This document shows positions 8,571-17,175 of a stretch of DNA of 64,000 nt, piece after piece. The stretch comes from Firmicutes bacterium UBA5493. Lineage in GTDB: Bacteria; Bacillota; Limnochordia; Darwinibacteriales; Darwinibacteriaceae. The stretch is taken from positions 12,790 through 76,789 of the forward strand of contig DIPH01000001.1 in the NCBI GenBank assembly GCA_002424045.1, in the 5' to 3' direction. Position 1 is the stretch's first letter, and each line of letters opens with the position of its first letter. The position numbers and the translations under genes were made by a program. Under the pieces are notes generated by a model. It saw only the letters and a program-made list of their open reading frames with translations, searched no databases and had not been told where the DNA came from.

Positions 8571-9710
8571 CTAATCTTCTGCACGCAGAGACACGACAAC
8601 CTGCGCAGCTATACCTTCTTCACGACCCACAAAGCCCAGTCCCTCGGTGGTGGTTGCTTTGATGTTGACTTGACCCTCGGTTACAACGAACACCTGGGCC
8701 AGCTTTGTCCTCATGGCCCCTTTCCAGGACCCAAGCTTTGGTCTCTGAGCCATAATGGTAATATCCAGGTTATTTGTGACAAGCCTTTCTTCCTTCATGA
8801 TATTCAGGACATGCTCTAGGAGGGTTATGCTGGAGATGCCCTTGTACACTGGATCGGTATCGGGAAATAGCTCGCCGATATCTCCCTTACCCATAGCGCC
8901 CAAAAGGGCATCCATCACCGCGTGAGTCACCACATCAGCATCAGAATGACCCAAGAGTCCCTTTTCATAGGGAATCTCAACTCCCCCGAGGATCAGAGGT
9001 TTACCTCCTGCCAAGCGGTGCACATCGTACCCGAAGCCTACGACAACACGGTTTGACCTGGGCAAATCTTCCGGCGTTGTGATCTTGATGTTAGAATAGT
9101 CCCCTTCCACAATATGTACCGGATGGCCCAGAACCTCCAAAAGTCCGCAGTCATCCGTGGCTGTAATACCCCTTTGTCTAGCTTCTTCGTGAGCCTTCAA
9201 AGCCAGACGATAATCGAAAATTTGCGGGGTCTGCATGGCCCAAAGCTCCGAGCGCTCTGGAGTTTCCGTAACGAAACCGTCTCTGACTTTTTTGATCGTA
9301 TCCTTCACGGGAACAGCTATTCCTACGGCCAAGCGATCTTCGACAGCCTCTAGACCTCTGCGAACCAATTCCGGTGTGACAAAGGGCCTGGCACCATCAT
9401 GAATGATCGCCCAGTCGGTATCGGCGGAAAGGGCCTTAAGACCAAGATAAACACTGTCTTGTCTCTCTGCGCCTCCCAAGACAACCTGAGCCGTCTTGCC
9501 TGAAACTTCCCTTTGCAAAAGGTGCGTAACGGCTTCCAGATCCCGACTGCTTGTGACCACCACTATTTCTGATACTTCCTCCATAGAACCAAAACAGGCA
9601 AGACTATGGGAAAGCACCGGTTTGCCATCAAGGGGCAAGAGTACTTTATTACTCCGAGCGCCCATACGTCTGCCTGAACCTGCTGCAGCTAGTACTACTC
9701 CTATCTTCAA
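8571..9710 (-). CDS. ispDF: Bifunctional IspD/IspF of the MEP isoprenoid pathway
   Basis: Fusion of 2-C-methyl-D-erythritol 4-phosphate cytidylyltransferase (about residues 1-222) and 2-C-methyl-D-erythritol 2,4-cyclodiphosphate synthase (about 223-379). The IspD part has the nucleotide-binding LAAAGSGRRMG loop at the N-terminus and the HDGARPF motif. The IspF part begins with GYDVHRL and has GHSDADVVTHA, the zinc-binding region. I prefer the TTG at 9710, 9 bases after AAGGAG, because the protein then starts MKIGVVLAAAG as IspD proteins do; the TTG at 9719 touches the ribosome binding site. Located in the conserved carD-yacL-ispDF neighbourhood. Confidence 0.96.
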   Translation of the reverse strand: MKIGVVLAAAGSGRRMGARSNKVLLPLDGKPVLSHSLACFGSMEEVSEIVVVTSSRDLEAVTHLLQREVSGKTAQVVLGGAERQDSVYLGLKALSADTDWAIIHDGARPFVTPELVRRGLEAVEDRLAVGIAVPVKDTIKKVRDGFVTETPERSELWAMQTPQIFDYRLALKAHEEARQRGITATDDCGLLEVLGHPVHIVEGDYSNIKITTPEDLPRSNRVVVGFGYDVHRLAGGKPLILGGVEIPYEKGLLGHSDADVVTHAVMDALLGAMGKGDIGELFPDTDPVYKGISSITLLEHVLNIMKEERLVTNNLDITIMAQRPKLGSWKGAMRTKLAQVFVVTEGQVNIKATTTEGLGFVGREEGIAAQVVVSLRAED

Positions 9711-9820
9711 TCGCGCCAACTCCTTTTAGCCGCTACATGAATGTTTTACGTATTGTGAAGGCTTGCTACAAGCTCCTGGGTGGATGTTTACATTCACCAG
9801 AATCTGCATTCATCAGTAGT

Positions 9821-9856
9821 AAAAAGGACCCGATGTATGCAGGCATCAGGCCCCTT
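9821..9856 (-). terminator. Terminator after the PIN-TRAM gene
   Basis: On the minus strand a 13-pair stem with three G-T pairs is followed by five T residues (plus-strand A run 9821-9825). It lies just after the stop of the PIN-TRAM gene at 9870 and before ispDF, which implies ispDF has its own promoter or relies on readthrough. Confidence 0.8.
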
Positions 9857-9869
9857 CATTCCTATAAAC

Positions 9870-10955
9870 TTATAATGCCCGCTCCATAGCCTTCGGTTTT
9901 GCAAATATCATACGACCGGCCGCGGTCTGGAGAACACTGGTCACCAACACAGCCACTGTCTGCCCAATATAGCGGCGACCTCCATCCACTACAATCATGG
10001 TGCCATCATCTAGGTAACCCACACCCTGACCTTGTTCCTTACCATCCTTAATAACCTGGACCTTAAGCTCTTCACCTGGTAACACAACCGGTTTCACGGA
10101 ATTAGCCAGCTCGTTAATGTTTAATACGGGCACTCCCTGTAATTCACAGACTTTGTTGAGGTTATAGTCGTTGGTAACAACTTTGCCTCCCATATCTTTG
10201 GCCAGTTTAACGAGTTTTGTATCAACCTCGTTAATGTCACCATAGTCTTGCTCCACAATGCGAACGTTGGAGTAGGGCTCCTTTTGAATCTTATTGAGAA
10301 TGTCTAACCCTCTTCTACCACGATTGCGTTTTAGTACGTCCGAAGAGTCCGCAATATGTTGCAACTCCTCCAAGACAAATCCCGGAACAATCAAATCGCC
10401 CTCAAGAAACCCAGACTTTGTAATATCCGATATTCGTCCATCAATAATTACGCTAGTGTCGAGTATTTTGGGACTCCCCTCTGGAGTAGCAGCTTTCAAA
10501 CTCGAGAAGGAGCGTTCTGTACGAGAAAAGACTTCGGGCAAGTCATCTGTTCTCCTAAGCCCGACCATGAGACCAAAATACCCCAATATAACTCCGAAAA
10601 TGACGGGGAGAAAATCTCCCACGTAAGGGATTCTTAATAAAGGAATAGAAATGATCAGCGCAATAACCCAACCGCTAACCAACCCAATCATGCCCCCCAC
10701 TAGCTCATGTGTGGGGATCTTTAGTAAAATCTGGGTCGCCTTCTTACTCCCCAGTTTCAGCCCTCGCACAATGGGTGGACCGACCACAGTACCGACTAAA
10801 AAACCAACGAAAATAAACAGACCAACTAAATAACTCTCATCGATGAATCCAGCCATCGCGCCCGAGTTCAGCAAAAGCAATGCCCCGGAGTAACCCAAGG
10901 CCGCGCCAATGGCAGCAAACACAATCCTAACGAATATGACCAAACTTCGCTTCAC
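9870..10955 (-). CDS. Membrane-anchored PIN/TRAM domain protein (YacL family)
   Basis: A 361-residue protein with four predicted membrane segments in the first 140 residues (near 7-27, 40-58, 90-112 and 115-133), a PIN nuclease-like domain starting at ILDTSVIIDGRI near residue 165, and a C-terminal TRAM domain ending the protein. PIN acidic residues are present (LDTSVIIDG, VVTNDYNL). YacL family members sit between carD and ispD in many Firmicutes; the PIN domain suggests RNA cleavage at the membrane but the target is not known. The GTG at 10955 overlaps its ribosome binding site; a TTG four codons later, 10 bases from GGAGG, is a credible alternative. Confidence 0.9.
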   Translation of the reverse strand: MKRSLVIFVRIVFAAIGAALGYSGALLLLNSGAMAGFIDESYLVGLFIFVGFLVGTVVGPPIVRGLKLGSKKATQILLKIPTHELVGGMIGLVSGWVIALIISIPLLRIPYVGDFLPVIFGVILGYFGLMVGLRRTDDLPEVFSRTERSFSSLKAATPEGSPKILDTSVIIDGRISDITKSGFLEGDLIVPGFVLEELQHIADSSDVLKRNRGRRGLDILNKIQKEPYSNVRIVEQDYGDINEVDTKLVKLAKDMGGKVVTNDYNLNKVCELQGVPVLNINELANSVKPVVLPGEELKVQVIKDGKEQGQGVGYLDDGTMIVVDGGRRYIGQTVAVLVTSVLQTAAGRMIFAKPKAMERAL

Positions 10956-11088
10956 CTCCCACTATTATTAATGCACGCGATAGTTTAGCTCGTTCAAGTT
11001 ATAGTATTTCCTGTTTTCTCTTAGGTATTCTTTTTTAGCCTAAATTGTTAACCTGTGCACCAACAGTCATACCCAGTGGCCCACCCCC

Positions 11089-11568
11089 CTACTGTTCAAA
11101 AAATCCGGCAATCTTCTCCACAATCTCCTCTTCTGTGGTATCTTGAGCAATCACCAGTTCGCTCAGGAGTATCTGCCTTGCGTTATCGAGCATCTTTCGT
11201 TCGCCAGTTGAAAGACCTTTTTCGTTTTCTCTAATAGTGAGGTTACGCACAACCTCAGCTACTTCGAAAATGTCTCCACTCTTTATCTTCTCCATGTTGG
11301 CCCGGTAGCGACGATTCCAGTTTGACGACATGGTTGTTTGTTCGCCTTGTAAAATCTGGTAGACGCGCTTGACATCTTCATCATTACTCACTTGACGAAG
11401 ACCTAGTTCATCAACGGACTTCATGGGAATCATTACCTTCATATCCCCTATGGGCAGCGCCATAATATAATACTTTTGCTTTTCGCCAAGTACTTCCCGC
11501 TCTTCTATGGCCACGATAACACCGGCACCGTGCATGGGGTAGACCACATGATCCCCCACGTTATACAT
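11089..11568 (-). CDS. carD: CarD/CdnL-family transcription regulator
   Basis: A 159-residue CarD_CdnL_TRCF protein. The N-terminal RNA-polymerase-interacting Tudor-like domain begins YNVGDHVVYPMHGAGVI, and the helical C-terminal DNA-binding domain includes SSNWNRRYRAN near residue 82. CarD proteins bind the RNA polymerase beta subunit and stabilise open complexes, notably at rRNA promoters. It lies between the PIN-TRAM gene and a divergently read small gene, in the usual clpC-radA-disA-carD-ispD neighbourhood. A good sigma-A-like promoter precedes it. Confidence 0.95.
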   Translation of the reverse strand: MYNVGDHVVYPMHGAGVIVAIEEREVLGEKQKYYIMALPIGDMKVMIPMKSVDELGLRQVSNDEDVKRVYQILQGEQTTMSSNWNRRYRANMEKIKSGDIFEVAEVVRNLTIRENEKGLSTGERKMLDNARQILLSELVIAQDTTEEEIVEKIAGFFEQ

Positions 11569-11607
11569 CGCGCATCCTCCTTTGTCAAAACATCGATCCT
11601 TACAATA

Positions 11608-11636
11608 AATTTACCACTTTGCGCCCCTAAAGTCAA
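11608..11636 (-). promoter_or_regulatory. Sigma-A-type promoter of carD
   Basis: On the minus strand TTGACT (11631-11636) and TAAATT (11608-11613) are separated by 17 bases and lie about 40 bases upstream of the carD start. Confidence 0.75.
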
Positions 11637-11670
11637 ACGGGCCCATTTATAGCGGTCTCTTGTTCGCAGG

Positions 11671-11700
11671 TTGACAATCGTTTTTCAAAAGCTTTATAAT
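11671..11700 (+). promoter_or_regulatory. Sigma-A-type promoter of the 11795 gene
   Basis: Consensus TTGACA (11671-11676) and TATAAT (11695-11700) with an 18-base spacer. It is back-to-back with the carD promoter (35 bases between the two -35 boxes) and leaves a structured leader of about 90 bases before the start codon. Confidence 0.85.
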
Positions 11701-11714
11701 GAAACCAGTTGGAC

Positions 11715-11778
11715 GTTTCACACAGTGAAACTCCAAGCTGAATGCTCCGGCATTCAGCAGACCCCATCAAAGGTGATG
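11715..11778 (+). promoter_or_regulatory. Structured 5' leader with three consecutive hairpins
   Basis: The transcribed leader has a 7-pair hairpin (11715-11721 with 11725-11731, 3-base loop), a 9-pair hairpin (11737-11745 with 11750-11758, 4-base loop) and a 5-pair hairpin (11765-11778), the last ending close to the ribosome binding site. The first two share layout and the text GAAACTCC with a second copy at 63611-63654. I do not recognise a known riboswitch class. Confidence 0.6.
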
Positions 11779-11794
11779 AGAGGACGGGACCAAG

Positions 11795-12196
11795 ATGACG
11801 AAGCCAGTTAACACTTGTCATTGTTTTCAAGAGAACGTACAAGATAACCTTGTGCGCCATTTCAGCATCCTAGATATCGTCTCGAAGTTTCAGGAGACCA
11901 ATGCACGGGTAAACAGGGCTCTTTGTAGAGCGGTGACAGATTGTGGCTGCATTAACATCAACGCCTCAAAACAGCTCTTACCTGATGACTGTTCATTCGA
12001 AGACGTCCGTAATCATATCCAATCGCATCTCACGGGACAGCTTTGCGAAAACTGCAGAGAAGTCTTGGAAGCCGAGGTGGGGCAAAACCTGTTTTACTTA
12101 GCAGGAATGTGTAATGCCCTTGGACTCGATCTCGAAGAGATTATTAATAAAGAAAGCCAACGAGTGAACACCTTAGGGATGTTCCATCTCCGTTAA
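11795..12196 (+). CDS. Conserved Cys-rich cytosolic protein of unknown function
   Basis: A 133-residue soluble, mostly helical protein with a CGC motif near residue 50 and LCENCRE near residue 88, suggesting metal binding or a redox pair. Similar proteins occur next to disA and carD in many Clostridia and, as far as I recall, are filed under domains of unknown function; I do not assign a role. Unlike its neighbours it is read on the plus strand, convergent with disA (stops overlap by 4 bases) and divergent from carD. The ribosome binding site AGAGGAC is about 11 bases from the ATG. It has its own promoter and structured leader. Confidence 0.85.
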   Translation: MTKPVNTCHCFQENVQDNLVRHFSILDIVSKFQETNARVNRALCRAVTDCGCININASKQLLPDDCSFEDVRNHIQSHLTGQLCENCREVLEAEVGQNLFYLAGMCNALGLDLEEIINKESQRVNTLGMFHLR

Positions 12197-13251
12197 ATAT
12201 GGCTGTCCACTAACACCTGCTCACGTAAACGGCGTAAGCCCTCTTTGATGGCTTTCGCACGGACTTCTCCAATCCCTTCCACATCATCGAGCTCTTCGAT
12301 GGTAGCATCCATGACCGTAGAAAGATCGTCGAAGGTCTTTACCAGATTCTCAATAACAGGCATGGGTAAACGGGGTATCTTGGCCAAGACACGATATCCC
12401 CTAGAAGCCACGGCCTGTTCGAGGCTTGTCATACTTCCCCCAAATCCTAGCGTTTTCGAAATGAAACCTAGATTAAGGAGATCATCCGAATCCATTTCTT
12501 CCAACTGGCTCCAACCTTCATTAAAGTTGCCACCATTATAATAGTCTTTAAAGACTAAGAGCCCCTCGTCTTTGGTATCCGCCATGAGCTCCTCGAGCTG
12601 CATTCTGACCAAACGGCCTTCCGACCCCAGTTGAATTACATATCTCTCGATTTCCCAGGCAATCCTGTTCACCATTTGGCTACGTTGCAATACCGTGGTT
12701 ACATCCGTTAGGGTAACCAAATCTTCAAATTCGAGAGCACTCAAATTTGTTAAGGATTGCTGGAAAACACTGCGATACTTCTCCAAGGTAGATAAGGCCT
12801 GGTTGGCTTTTGCCAAAATCACGCTTACGTCGCGGATTATGTACTTCCAGTTTCCCCTATAAATGGTAATGATATTACGCCGTTGGGATATGGAAATCAC
12901 AAGCTGACCCGTTTGTTTAGCGACCCTTTCTGCGGTTTTGTGCCGCGTCCCGGTTTCGAAACTCGGAATCATACTGTCTGGAACCAACTGGGTATTGGCA
13001 TAGAGAATCCGTTTGGCATCGCTGGATAATACGATGGCTCCATCCATCTTGGCCAGCTCATAAAGTGAACCAGGATGCATCTCAGAATTGATGTGAAAAC
13101 CACCATTAACCAGCTCCAAGACTTCAGGAGTATCTCCTATGACAATTAAACCGCCAGTTTTTGCCTTCAAAATGCTGTCAAGACCTTCATAGAGTTGAGT
13201 GCCCGGTGCCAGCATCTCTAGATGTTCATAAATCATATCATCCTCACGCAT
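12193..13251 (-). CDS. disA: DNA-integrity scanning diadenylate cyclase DisA
   Basis: A 352-residue protein that makes cyclic di-AMP from two ATP and pauses at branched DNA. The N-terminal DAC domain carries DGA at 70-72 and GTRH at 101-104; the classic RHR triplet reads RHK here (103-105), a conservative change. A helical linker follows, then a C-terminal RuvA-like helix-hairpin-helix (VEGIGEVRAKAI near residue 325). The ATG at 13251 follows GAAGGTGAG at close range, 4 bases after the radA stop, so radA and disA are coupled as in other Firmicutes. Confidence 0.96.
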   Translation of the reverse strand: MREDDMIYEHLEMLAPGTQLYEGLDSILKAKTGGLIVIGDTPEVLELVNGGFHINSEMHPGSLYELAKMDGAIVLSSDAKRILYANTQLVPDSMIPSFETGTRHKTAERVAKQTGQLVISISQRRNIITIYRGNWKYIIRDVSVILAKANQALSTLEKYRSVFQQSLTNLSALEFEDLVTLTDVTTVLQRSQMVNRIAWEIERYVIQLGSEGRLVRMQLEELMADTKDEGLLVFKDYYNGGNFNEGWSQLEEMDSDDLLNLGFISKTLGFGGSMTSLEQAVASRGYRVLAKIPRLPMPVIENLVKTFDDLSTVMDATIEELDDVEGIGEVRAKAIKEGLRRLREQVLVDSHI

Positions 13252-13255
13252 GAAC

Positions 13256-14614
13256 TCACCTTCTTTTTACCGCAATTTTCAATGCTTCTTGTATAGTGCT
13301 TACACCATAAACCTTAATAGGTTCGTTTCCTTGAACATTGCTCTTAGGGATGAGGCAACTTTCAAAGCCCAAGCGATGAAGTTCTGCTAGGCGCTGCTCC
13401 ATACCCCGGACAGCCCTTATTTCTCCCGACAAGCCAACCTCTCCTAAGACAGCACAGAGTGGATCACAGCTCACATTCGAGACGCTACTGGCTACAGCCA
13501 CAGCCATGCCCAAATCCAGGGCGGGTTCTTGTAGCCTTAGACCCCCAGCAATATTCAAAAATACATCTTGCGACTGCAGGGGATACCCCTGCCTTTTTTC
13601 CAGTACGGCTAGGATAATGGAAAATCGTTGATAATCAACACCCGTCGTCTGCCTACGGGGAGTACCCCCATAGGGACTAGGAGCAACGAGGGCCTGCACT
13701 TCCACTAAGAGGGGACGGGTGCCCTCCATATACGGTACAACGACAGAACCAGAACTGTTCTCGGGACGCTGTGATAAAAGGAACCGCGAAGGATTCACCA
13801 CAGGGACTAGACCTCGTCCACCCATCTCAAAGATGGCGACCTCGTGGGTAGAACCAAAACGATTCTTCACCGAGCGGATGATTCGGAAGGATGTGTGCAC
13901 TTCCCCTTCGAAATATAATACGAAATCCACTGCATGTTCTAGTACTTTGGGACCAGCTAGATTGCCACCCTTGGTCACATGTCCCACCAGAAGAATGGAA
14001 GTATCGCTGCCCTTGGCCACCTGCAAAAACCGTCCCGTGGATTCGCGCACTTGTCCTACACTACCGGGAGGCGAAGAAACCTCTTCCACAAACATAGTCT
14101 GAATGGAATCAACAATGACCAAGACTGGCATTTCTTCCTCGATAACCTCGCAAATTGCATTCGTGTTGGCTTCGCTAAGGACAATGAGCTCTTCGGCAAC
14201 AGCGTCTAAACGTATCGCTCGCAGTTTGAGTTGGGCCAAAGACTCCTCACCGGTGACGTAGAGAACCTTGCCAATGCTTCGAGCCACACAGCTAGCCACC
14301 TGCAAGAGCAGGGTTGACTTGCCGATTCCAGGATCCCCACCGATTAGGCCTAAGCACCCTGGTACTAAACCGCCCCCTAAAACCCGATCAAGCTCTTCAA
14401 TGCCCGTGCTAAAACGGGATTCAGCACGGTTTTCAATCTTCGTTAAGGGTACAGGTTTGCTCTTCGCCACCCAGGTGCGGGCGTTTTTACTGACAGGTTG
14501 GACTGTTTCTTCTACTAGGGTATTCCACTCCTCGCAGGAAGGACATCTTCCCATCCAACGAGGGCTCTCGGCTCCACAAGCCTGACAAACAAATACGACC
14601 GTTTTTCTAGCCAC
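13256..14614 (-). CDS. radA: DNA repair protein RadA
   Basis: A 452-residue RecA-like helicase involved in recombination and branch migration. Domains in order: a C4 zinc finger with Cys10, Cys13, Cys24 and Cys27; a RecA core with Walker A GGDPGIGKST at 92-101; the RadA-specific KNRFGS motif near residue 253; and a Lon-protease-like C-terminal domain. Length is normal. It lies directly upstream of disA and downstream of clpC, from which it is separated by a terminator with a promoter built into it. Confidence 0.97.
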   Translation of the reverse strand: MARKTVVFVCQACGAESPRWMGRCPSCEEWNTLVEETVQPVSKNARTWVAKSKPVPLTKIENRAESRFSTGIEELDRVLGGGLVPGCLGLIGGDPGIGKSTLLLQVASCVARSIGKVLYVTGEESLAQLKLRAIRLDAVAEELIVLSEANTNAICEVIEEEMPVLVIVDSIQTMFVEEVSSPPGSVGQVRESTGRFLQVAKGSDTSILLVGHVTKGGNLAGPKVLEHAVDFVLYFEGEVHTSFRIIRSVKNRFGSTHEVAIFEMGGRGLVPVVNPSRFLLSQRPENSSGSVVVPYMEGTRPLLVEVQALVAPSPYGGTPRRQTTGVDYQRFSIILAVLEKRQGYPLQSQDVFLNIAGGLRLQEPALDLGMAVAVASSVSNVSCDPLCAVLGEVGLSGEIRAVRGMEQRLAELHRLGFESCLIPKSNVQGNEPIKVYGVSTIQEALKIAVKRR

Positions 14615-14653
14615 AGTCTACCCTTTCTATGTTCCAAATTTTCCTACACTTCT

Positions 14654-14682
14654 ATTATACCATCAGAAAAAGGAGTGCACAA
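14654..14682 (-). promoter_or_regulatory. Promoter of radA inside the clpC terminator
   Basis: On the minus strand TTGTGC (14677-14682) and TATAAT (14654-14659) are 17 bases apart. The -35 box lies in the descending arm of the clpC terminator and the spacer contains its T run. Confidence 0.7.
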
Positions 14683-14709
14683 CTGCCCATGAGGCGGATC
14701 TGCACTCCC
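14666..14709 (-). terminator. Terminator of the ctsR-mcsA-mcsB-clpC operon
   Basis: Minus-strand inverted repeat of 8 bases (14672-14679 with 14701-14708) with further internal pairing, followed by TTTTT (14667-14671). It lies about 40 bases after the clpC stop codon. Confidence 0.85.
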
Positions 14710-14745
14710 TATCTCTCGAAAAACTATCCTACAGCAAACTTCCGA

Positions 14746-17157
14746 TTAATGGAAAATAAACTCCCCTTCTTTCGAGTCTACCGTAATGGTGCCCCCTTCT
14801 CCGAAGGTGCCCCTGAGAATCTCTTCTGCCAGGGGATTTTCTATATGCCTTTGAATAGCCCTGCGCAGTGGTCTAGCCCCAAAGTCCGGATCAAAGCCCT
14901 TGTTGGTGAGGAGTTCTTTGGCTTGGTCCGTTATAGACAAAGCAATATCCATATCCTCAAGCTGGGTGCGAAGCTCCTTGAGCATGATGTCCACAATTTG
15001 GCTGATGTGCACCTTGTTGAGAGCATGGAAGACCACAACTTCATCCACCCTGTTTAAAAACTCGGGGCGGAATGCCCGCTTGAGCTCATCGGTGACCTTC
15101 CCTTTCATGGCTTCATAATCACTGCGCTCATCAACAACGGCCCTAAAGCCAATGCCTGAGTCACGCTGAATTTGCTGGGCCCCTACGTTGGAGGTCATGA
15201 CAATTACCGTATTACGGAAGTCCACAACGCGGCCCTTAGAATCGGTGAGTCTGCCGTCTTCTAGCACTTGGAGCAGGATATTAAAGACCTCTGGATGGGC
15301 CTTTTCTATTTCATCAAAGAGCACGATCGAATAGGGCTTTCTGCGTACTTGTTCTGTGAGTTGACCACCCTCATCATAACCCACATAACCTGGAGGCGAA
15401 CCGACCAAACGGGAGACGGCATGACGCTCCATGTATTCGGACATGTCAAGACGCACCATGGCATCCTCATCACCAAACAGAGCTTCAGCCAAAGCCCTTG
15501 CTAGTTCCGTTTTCCCCACACCAGTTGGTCCTAAGAAGATAAACGAACCAATTGGTCTCTTGGGATCTTTCAGTCCCGCATGGGCCCTGCGAACGGCCTG
15601 GGATACTGCGCCGATAGCTTCGTCTTGCCCAATAACCCGTTCATGAAGCACTTCCTCTAGGTTGAGCAGACGTATGGCATCTTCTTCGGTAATATCTGTA
15701 ACAGGTACACCAGTCCATCCCGCCACAACCGCCGCTATATCCTCGGCAGTGACCACAGCCTCTGCTCGTCCGTGACTCTTGCGCCACTCGGTGCGTTTGG
15801 ATTCCAGCTCCTCCTGGAGTTTTTGTTCGGTGTCTCGTAAGCGGGCTGCTTGTTCAAACTCTTCATTCTTGATGGCCGCCTCTTTCTCAACACTCACTTC
15901 GTCAATTCTAGCTTCCAGATCTTTAAGCTCTGGTGGGGCCACAAGACCTGCTAAGCGCACACGAGAACCTGCTTCGTCCATAAGGTCAATGGCCTTGTCT
16001 GGCAAGAAACGATCGCTAATGTAACGATCACTTAAGCGAGCTGCAGCCACAATGGATTCATCATTAATCTTCACCCTGTGATGAGCCTCGTAGCGATCCC
16101 TAAGACCTTTAAGAATCTCGATGGTCTCTTCCACGCTTGGTTCATCAACCATTACGGGTTGAAAACGCCTCTCGAGGGCTGCATCTTTTTCCACATGCTT
16201 TTGGTATTCATCCAGTGTGGTTGCTCCAATAGCCTGCAGTTCACCCCGGGCTAAGGCTGGTTTGAGAATATTGGCTGCGTCAATGGCCCCCTCCGCGGCA
16301 CCGGCACCGATGATCGTGTGCATTTCATCAATAAACAGCACCACATCACCTGCGCCGCGGATCTCCTCCATCACTTTCTTCAGGCGTTCTTCAAACTCAC
16401 CACGGAATTTCGAGCCAGCTACCAAACTGCCTAAATCCAAGGTGACTACACGTTTATTACTCAGGGTCTCCGGCACATCATTGTGGATGATCTTGAGAGC
16501 TAAGCCTTCCGCTATGGCCGTCTTCCCCACACCAGGTTCGCCAATCAAGACCGGATTATTCTTTGTACGACGGCTCAGAATCTGAATCACTCGCTGAATC
16601 TCTTTATCCCGTCCAATCACTGGGTCAAGACTACCCTCCCCGGCCAAAGCGGTCAAGTCACGACCAAATTGATCCAGTGTAGGGGTCTTGTTCTGACGGG
16701 GTGCCTGTGCCTTTCCTTGGCTTGCACCCCCTAGTTGACTGGTGACTTGTGAACGCACCTTTTCTAAATCAGCGCCCAGATTGTGGAGCACCTGGGCTGC
16801 TACTCCTTCTCCTTCACGAATTAAACCAAGCAAGAGATGCTCGGTACCAATATAGGTATGTCCTAGACGCCTGGCTTCGTCAAAAGCCAGCTCCAGCACC
16901 CGTTTCGAACGGGGAGTAAAGCCGATCTGACCCTGGGTTGGCTGGCCGCCGCGACCAATAATCCGCTCCACCTCTCCGCGTACTTGATCAATGCTAATTC
17001 CTAGAGACAAGAGAGACCGCGCTGCCACATCCTCGCCTTCTGCAATTAAACCGAGGAGAATGTGCTCTGTTCCCACCACATTATGCCCTAGCCTCCGTGC
17101 TTCTTCTTGTGAAAGGACAATCACTCGCTGGGCCCGTTCTGTAAAACGTCCAAACAT
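14746..17157 (-). CDS. clpC: ATP-dependent Clp protease ATPase subunit ClpC
   Basis: An 803-residue Hsp100 unfoldase. Order: two ClpN repeats at 1-145 (FTERAQRVIVLSQEEARRLG, and the repeat at FTPRSKRVLELA); AAA-1 with Walker A GEPGVGKT near 208; a middle UVR-containing coiled coil near 420-460 that binds McsB/MecA-type adaptors; AAA-2 with GPTGVGKT near 545; and a D2-small C-terminal domain. It feeds unfolded and arginine-phosphorylated proteins to ClpP, which is not in the window. Last gene of the CtsR-controlled operon, 18 bases after mcsB. Confidence 0.98.
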   Translation of the reverse strand: MFGRFTERAQRVIVLSQEEARRLGHNVVGTEHILLGLIAEGEDVAARSLLSLGISIDQVRGEVERIIGRGGQPTQGQIGFTPRSKRVLELAFDEARRLGHTYIGTEHLLLGLIREGEGVAAQVLHNLGADLEKVRSQVTSQLGGASQGKAQAPRQNKTPTLDQFGRDLTALAGEGSLDPVIGRDKEIQRVIQILSRRTKNNPVLIGEPGVGKTAIAEGLALKIIHNDVPETLSNKRVVTLDLGSLVAGSKFRGEFEERLKKVMEEIRGAGDVVLFIDEMHTIIGAGAAEGAIDAANILKPALARGELQAIGATTLDEYQKHVEKDAALERRFQPVMVDEPSVEETIEILKGLRDRYEAHHRVKINDESIVAAARLSDRYISDRFLPDKAIDLMDEAGSRVRLAGLVAPPELKDLEARIDEVSVEKEAAIKNEEFEQAARLRDTEQKLQEELESKRTEWRKSHGRAEAVVTAEDIAAVVAGWTGVPVTDITEEDAIRLLNLEEVLHERVIGQDEAIGAVSQAVRRAHAGLKDPKRPIGSFIFLGPTGVGKTELARALAEALFGDEDAMVRLDMSEYMERHAVSRLVGSPPGYVGYDEGGQLTEQVRRKPYSIVLFDEIEKAHPEVFNILLQVLEDGRLTDSKGRVVDFRNTVIVMTSNVGAQQIQRDSGIGFRAVVDERSDYEAMKGKVTDELKRAFRPEFLNRVDEVVVFHALNKVHISQIVDIMLKELRTQLEDMDIALSITDQAKELLTNKGFDPDFGARPLRRAIQRHIENPLAEEILRGTFGEGGTITVDSKEGEFIFH

Positions 17158-17175
17158 ATTGACACCTTCTTTCCG

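Noticed and set aside
11715..11731. CRISPR repeat (GTTTC...GAAAC form)
   Set aside because: Only one copy is present here, with no regularly spaced repeats or spacers; no cas genes exist in the window.
11715..11778. Known riboswitch classes for the hairpin leader
   Set aside because: I compared it by eye with c-di-GMP, c-di-AMP, SAM, fluoride, ZTP and cobalamin consensus features and found no diagnostic core.
12935..12945. DisA inactive because RHR reads RHK
   Set aside because: The change is conservative, the DGA motif and rest of the protein are intact, so loss of activity cannot be inferred.
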